A stretch of 54,434 nt of DNA from Halorubrum tebenquichense DSM 14210 (GTDB taxonomy: Archaea; Halobacteriota; Halobacteria; Halobacteriales; Haloferacaceae): assembly GCF_000337415.1 (NCBI RefSeq), contig NZ_AOJD01000024.1:20925-75358 (forward strand). Direction: 5' to 3'. The number at the start of each line of letters is the position of its first letter. Within the stretch, counting starts at the first letter, position 1. Below the pieces are notes generated by a model. The model was not told where the DNA came from and searched no databases. It saw only the letters and a list, made by a program, of their open reading frames with translations. Both the position numbers and the translations under genes were made by a program. Shown one piece after another: positions 51,640-54,434 of this stretch.

Positions 51640-52812
51640 ATGTCAAATCGGCACGCCGAGCCCGACGCCGCGGAGCGACCGCCCGACGTCGGGGAGCTGA
51701 CGCCGCCGGATCGCACGCTGATGGGCCCCGGCCCGAGCGACGTTCACCCGCGCGTCCTCAAGGCGATGAGCACCCCCCTCGTCGGCCACCTCGACCCCTC
51801 GTTCGTCGAGATCATGGACGAGGTCCAGGAGCTGTTGCGGTACACGTTCCGGACGGACAACCGGTGGACGATCCCCGTCTCGGGGACCGGTTCGGCGTCG
51901 ATGGAGGCCGCGATCGGCAACCTCGTCGAGCCGGGCGACACGATGTTGGTCCCGACGAACGGCTACTTCGGGGGGCGGATGAAGTCGATGGCCGAGCGCG
52001 CGGGCGGCGACGTGGTCGAGGTGGACGCGCCGTGGGGCGAACCGCTCGACCCGGTCGACGTGGAGCGCGCGTTCGACGAACACCAGCCGGACGTGTTCGG
52101 GTTCGTCCACGCGGAGACCTCCACGGGCGTCCGCCAGCCGGACGTCCCCGAACTGACCGAGGTCGCGCACGCCCACGACGCGTTCGTGATCGCCGACTGC
52201 GTCACGTCGCTGGGCGGCGTCGAACTGCGCGTCGACGACTGGGGGGTCGACGTCGCCTACTCCGGGCCGCAGAAGTGCCTCTCGTGTCCGCCCGGCGCGA
52301 GTCCGCTCACGCTCAACGACCGCGCGATGGACAAGATCCTCGACCGCGACGAGGAGCCACGGTCGTGGTACCTCGACCTCTCGCTTTTGGAGGGGTACTG
52401 GGGCGACGACCGCTCGTACCACCACACCGCGCCGATCACGAACGTCTACGCGCTGCGCGAGGCGCTCCGCCTCGTCGCCGAAGAGGGAATCGAAGCGCGG
52501 TGGGCGCGCCACCGCGAGGTCGCCGGCGAGCTGAAGGCCGGCCTCCAAGAGCTGGGCCTCGAAATGAACGCGGCCGACGAGTACTGGCTCCCGAGCCTGA
52601 ACGCTGTCCGCGTCCCCGACGGGATCGACGACGGGGCCGTCATCGACCACCTCCTCGCGGAGTACGACCTGGAGATCGCGTCCGGACTGGGCGATCTGGA
52701 GGGCGATATCTGGCGGATCGGCTGTATGGGCCACTCCGCCCGCCCCAAGAACGTCGAGTACGTCCTCGCTGCGCTGGAGGACGCGCTCGCCGCGCAGGGA
52801 CACGGGGCCTGA
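51640..52812 (+). CDS. class V aminotransferase (serine/alanine-glyoxylate type)
   Basis: This 390-residue PLP enzyme has LMGPGPSDVHPRVLKAMSTP, VSGTGSASMEAAIGNLV, DCVTSLGGVELRVDDWGVDV and the Lys in SGPQKCLSCPPGASPL. This pattern fits the alanine-glyoxylate/serine-pyruvate aminotransferase group. It is distinct from the desulfurase-like gene at 38600. ATG 51640 follows the TATA-like GGGTTTTTTGCC by about 27 bases. Confidence 0.9.
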   Translation: MSNRHAEPDAAERPPDVGELTPPDRTLMGPGPSDVHPRVLKAMSTPLVGHLDPSFVEIMDEVQELLRYTFRTDNRWTIPVSGTGSASMEAAIGNLVEPGDTMLVPTNGYFGGRMKSMAERAGGDVVEVDAPWGEPLDPVDVERAFDEHQPDVFGFVHAETSTGVRQPDVPELTEVAHAHDAFVIADCVTSLGGVELRVDDWGVDVAYSGPQKCLSCPPGASPLTLNDRAMDKILDRDEEPRSWYLDLSLLEGYWGDDRSYHHTAPITNVYALREALRLVAEEGIEARWARHREVAGELKAGLQELGLEMNAADEYWLPSLNAVRVPDGIDDGAVIDHLLAEYDLEIASGLGDLEGDIWRIGCMGHSARPKNVEYVLAALEDALAAQGHGA

Positions 52813-52875
52813 TCGGTCGCGGGTCGGTACCGTCCCTCACGTCGGTTTTTGTCGACGGGCGGAGTGCGGCCCGAC

Positions 52876-53595
52876 GTGACCGACGCATTCGGACGCGCCG
52901 TCCGCGATCACCACCGCGGGGACCGGACCGACCACCTCTACCACTGCGACGGCGAGGAGCGGCGAGAACACCCGATCGAGGCGTTCTACTTCGCGGAGTT
53001 CGACCCGGAGAGCGACGCCGGATCGTGGCTGGCGTCGCGGCTTCGGGGACCGCTCGTCGACCTCGGCGCGGGGGCGGGTCGCCACGCGCTGCGGTTTCAA
53101 GAGCGGTTCGAGACGGTCGCGGTCGAACCGAGTCGGGCGCTCGTCGAGACGATGCGCGAGCGGGGGGTCGAAGACGCCCGCGAGGGCGACATGTTCGACC
53201 TCCGCGGGGCCTTCGACCGCGATCGGTTCGCCTCGGCGCTCGCGATCGGCACGCAGATCGGACTGGCGGGCTCGATGCGGGGGCTCTCCGAGTTCCTCGG
53301 CGACCTCGCGTTCGTGACGACGCCCGACGCGACCGCCGTGGTCGACTGCTACGATCCGGACCATTCGGAAACCGCGGACCTCCTCGGACACCGTGAGGAC
53401 CCGACCCCGGGACTCGGACACCGAGTCATGCGGTTCGAGTACGCGGGCGAGACGGACCGGACGCTCCGGTTCGGGCTGTTCTCGCCGGACCGACTCCGCG
53501 AGGCGGCGATCGGAACCGGCTGGGCGGTCGAGGCGGTCGACCGCGAGGGGACCGGCGAGGGGCCGCACTACCGGGCCGCGCTCGCGAAGCGGTGA
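52876..53595 (+). CDS. class I SAM-dependent methyltransferase
   Basis: This 239-residue protein has LVDLGAGAGRHALRFQERF (SAM loop), VAVEPSRALVETMRERGV and FASALAIGTQIGLAG. The N-terminal half contains DHLYHCDGEERREHPIEAFYF, which is common in haloarchaeal methyltransferases of unknown substrate. GTG 52876 follows TATA-like GGTTTTTGTCG by about 27 bases. Confidence 0.85.
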   Translation: MTDAFGRAVRDHHRGDRTDHLYHCDGEERREHPIEAFYFAEFDPESDAGSWLASRLRGPLVDLGAGAGRHALRFQERFETVAVEPSRALVETMRERGVEDAREGDMFDLRGAFDRDRFASALAIGTQIGLAGSMRGLSEFLGDLAFVTTPDATAVVDCYDPDHSETADLLGHREDPTPGLGHRVMRFEYAGETDRTLRFGLFSPDRLREAAIGTGWAVEAVDREGTGEGPHYRAALAKR

Positions 53596-53623
53596 GGGTA
53601 CCTCGGTTTCGAGGGGAGCCGCG

Positions 53624-54414
53624 CTACCACGCCGTCAGCGCCGCGCGGCCGTGGTCGTGGACGAGGATCGCGAGGAACGCGAGCACGCCGGTGACCGCGA
53701 ACGCGCCGCCGACGTAGAAGACGGACGCCATGCTGACCTCGACCATCAGCCAGCCGGCGATCAGCGGGCCCGCGACGGAGCCGGGCCGCCAGACCAGTTC
53801 GCGGATGCCGAAACTGGAGGCGACGCCGCCGTCGTCGGTCCCCTCGTCGGCGAACAGCGCCATGCTGGCCGGCTCGCGGAAGGAGTCGGCGACGCCGAGC
53901 AGCCCGGAGAAGGCGACGAGCGGGAGGTACGCCGGCGGGAGGTCGCCGAGGAACGGGAGCGTCACCCCGGCTCCGAGCGCGGTCCCGATCGCCTCAGAGA
54001 ATGGGATCCCCATCGCGATCAGCCCGTACGCGCCCCCGCCGGCGAAGACGAACAGCGACCGGCCGTACGCGTCGGAGAGCCGTCCCGTGAACAGCTGTCC
54101 GACCATGTTGGTCGCCTTCTCGGCGGTGACGGTGACGCCGATGGCGACCCCGGTGATGCCGAGTCCGCCCGTGGCCATCTCCGTGCTGGCGTAGATCGGG
54201 ACCCACGTCCGCACCATCGTCACGGCGAAGGCGTACTGGGCGCGGAAGCTGGTCATCGTGAGGATCCGTCGGTTCACGGCGAGATCGGAGAACGGGAACC
54301 CCTCGATCCGGGTGTCGTCGTCGTCGAGGAACAGCCACGTGACGACCCACGCGGCGACCATCAGCAGCGCGATGATCGTGAAGATGGGATCGAAACCGAC
54401 CGCGTCGTATATCC
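53624..54414 (-). CDS. MFS transporter, N-terminus lost at contig end
   Basis: About 263 residues of an MFS permease are visible. The second half is complete: GRLSDAYGRSLFVF (motif A), six hydrophobic helices, and the stop at 53624. Upstream of the first Met at 54361 the frame continues through GIYDAVGFDPIFTIIALL and runs into the adapter sequence at 54415, so the true start is missing. The substrate is unknown. The pattern TEMATGGLGITGVAIGVTVTAEKATNM differs from the left-end permease. Confidence 0.82.
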
Positions 54415-54433
54415 CTGTCTCTTATACACATCT
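54415..54433. other. Tn5 mosaic-end sequencing adapter
   Basis: CTGTCTCTTATACACATCT is exactly the 19-base Tn5 mosaic end used in transposon-based library kits. It is read-end contamination left on the contig. The bases from 54415 on should not be treated as genomic. Reading frames that begin with the peptide MCIRDR here are artefacts of it. Confidence 0.95.
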
Positions 54434-54434
54434 C

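Noticed and set aside
1-54414. Left and right MFS fragments as two parts of one gene on a circular molecule
   Set aside because: Both fragments include the central loop and following helices with different sequences, so they are separate genes.
53994-54431. 145-residue frame starting MCIRDR
   Set aside because: It starts within the Tn5 mosaic-end adapter and lies in another frame of the MFS gene.

Overview
The window is chromosomal-type DNA from an extremely halophilic archaeon (class Halobacteria; the gene set and high GC suggest a Halorubrum-like organism, but genus is inference). The evidence is very high GC, strongly acidic proteins, compact operons with TGATG/ATGA overlaps, and many start codons about 25 bases downstream of an archaeal TATA-like box, which implies leaderless mRNAs. 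The last bases (54415-54433) are the 19-bp Tn5 mosaic end used in transposon-based library kits, so the right edge is a contig end carrying adapter, not genome.

Layout. 1-6639: an MFS permease cut by the left edge, then an AddB/AddA-like helicase-nuclease pair. 6754-7944: an amidohydrolase. 8049-10836: an AT-richer accessory island with a PadR-like winged-helix regulator, a catalytically empty methyltransferase-like protein, an active-looking beta-class DNA methyltransferase (SPPY) and a PD-(D/E)XK nuclease. Related CTATGTA operator-like sites lie before the first gene and before the nuclease gene.

11012-29819: a large cobalamin (corrin ring) cluster in three transcription blocks: a divergent CbiX-like protein; cobN-cbiC-cbiE leftward against a ChlI/ChlD-type ATPase, cbtB, cbtA and a 2Fe-2S protein rightward; then a divergent regulator and the long rightward operon cbiT-cbiL-cbiF-cbiG-cbiH1-cbiH2-ferredoxin-LAGLIDADG-like protein-cbiX/2Fe-2S-DUF3209. 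Both an early cobalt chelatase (CbiX) and a late-type one (CobN) are present; CbiD and CbiJ are not in the window.

29820-30040: a structured stretch ending in the 3' hairpin typical of IS200/IS605 (TnpB) right ends, with no transposase. 30067-44603: a sulfur island with thioredoxin, a Cys-bearing TrmB-like regulator, TauE/SafE exporter, stress proteins, a PiT-type permease, two YeeE/YedE halves, a rhodanese-metallo-beta-lactamase protein, two TusA proteins, DsrE, a class V aminotransferase, an active-site-less thioredoxin-like protein, SQR-like flavoprotein, DUF1641 and an M20 peptidase. Most transcription units here share a GTATTGT / ATTGTACAAT element about 45-55 bases upstream of the predicted start of transcription, so the island may be one regulon.

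44604-54434: tRNA-Arg(UCG) with a duplicated 3' end, then mainly housekeeping genes (RecA-superfamily ATPase, CoA-binding protein, cysteine synthase, ThrS, a histidine kinase, a class V aminotransferase, a methyltransferase) and a second MFS permease cut by the right edge.
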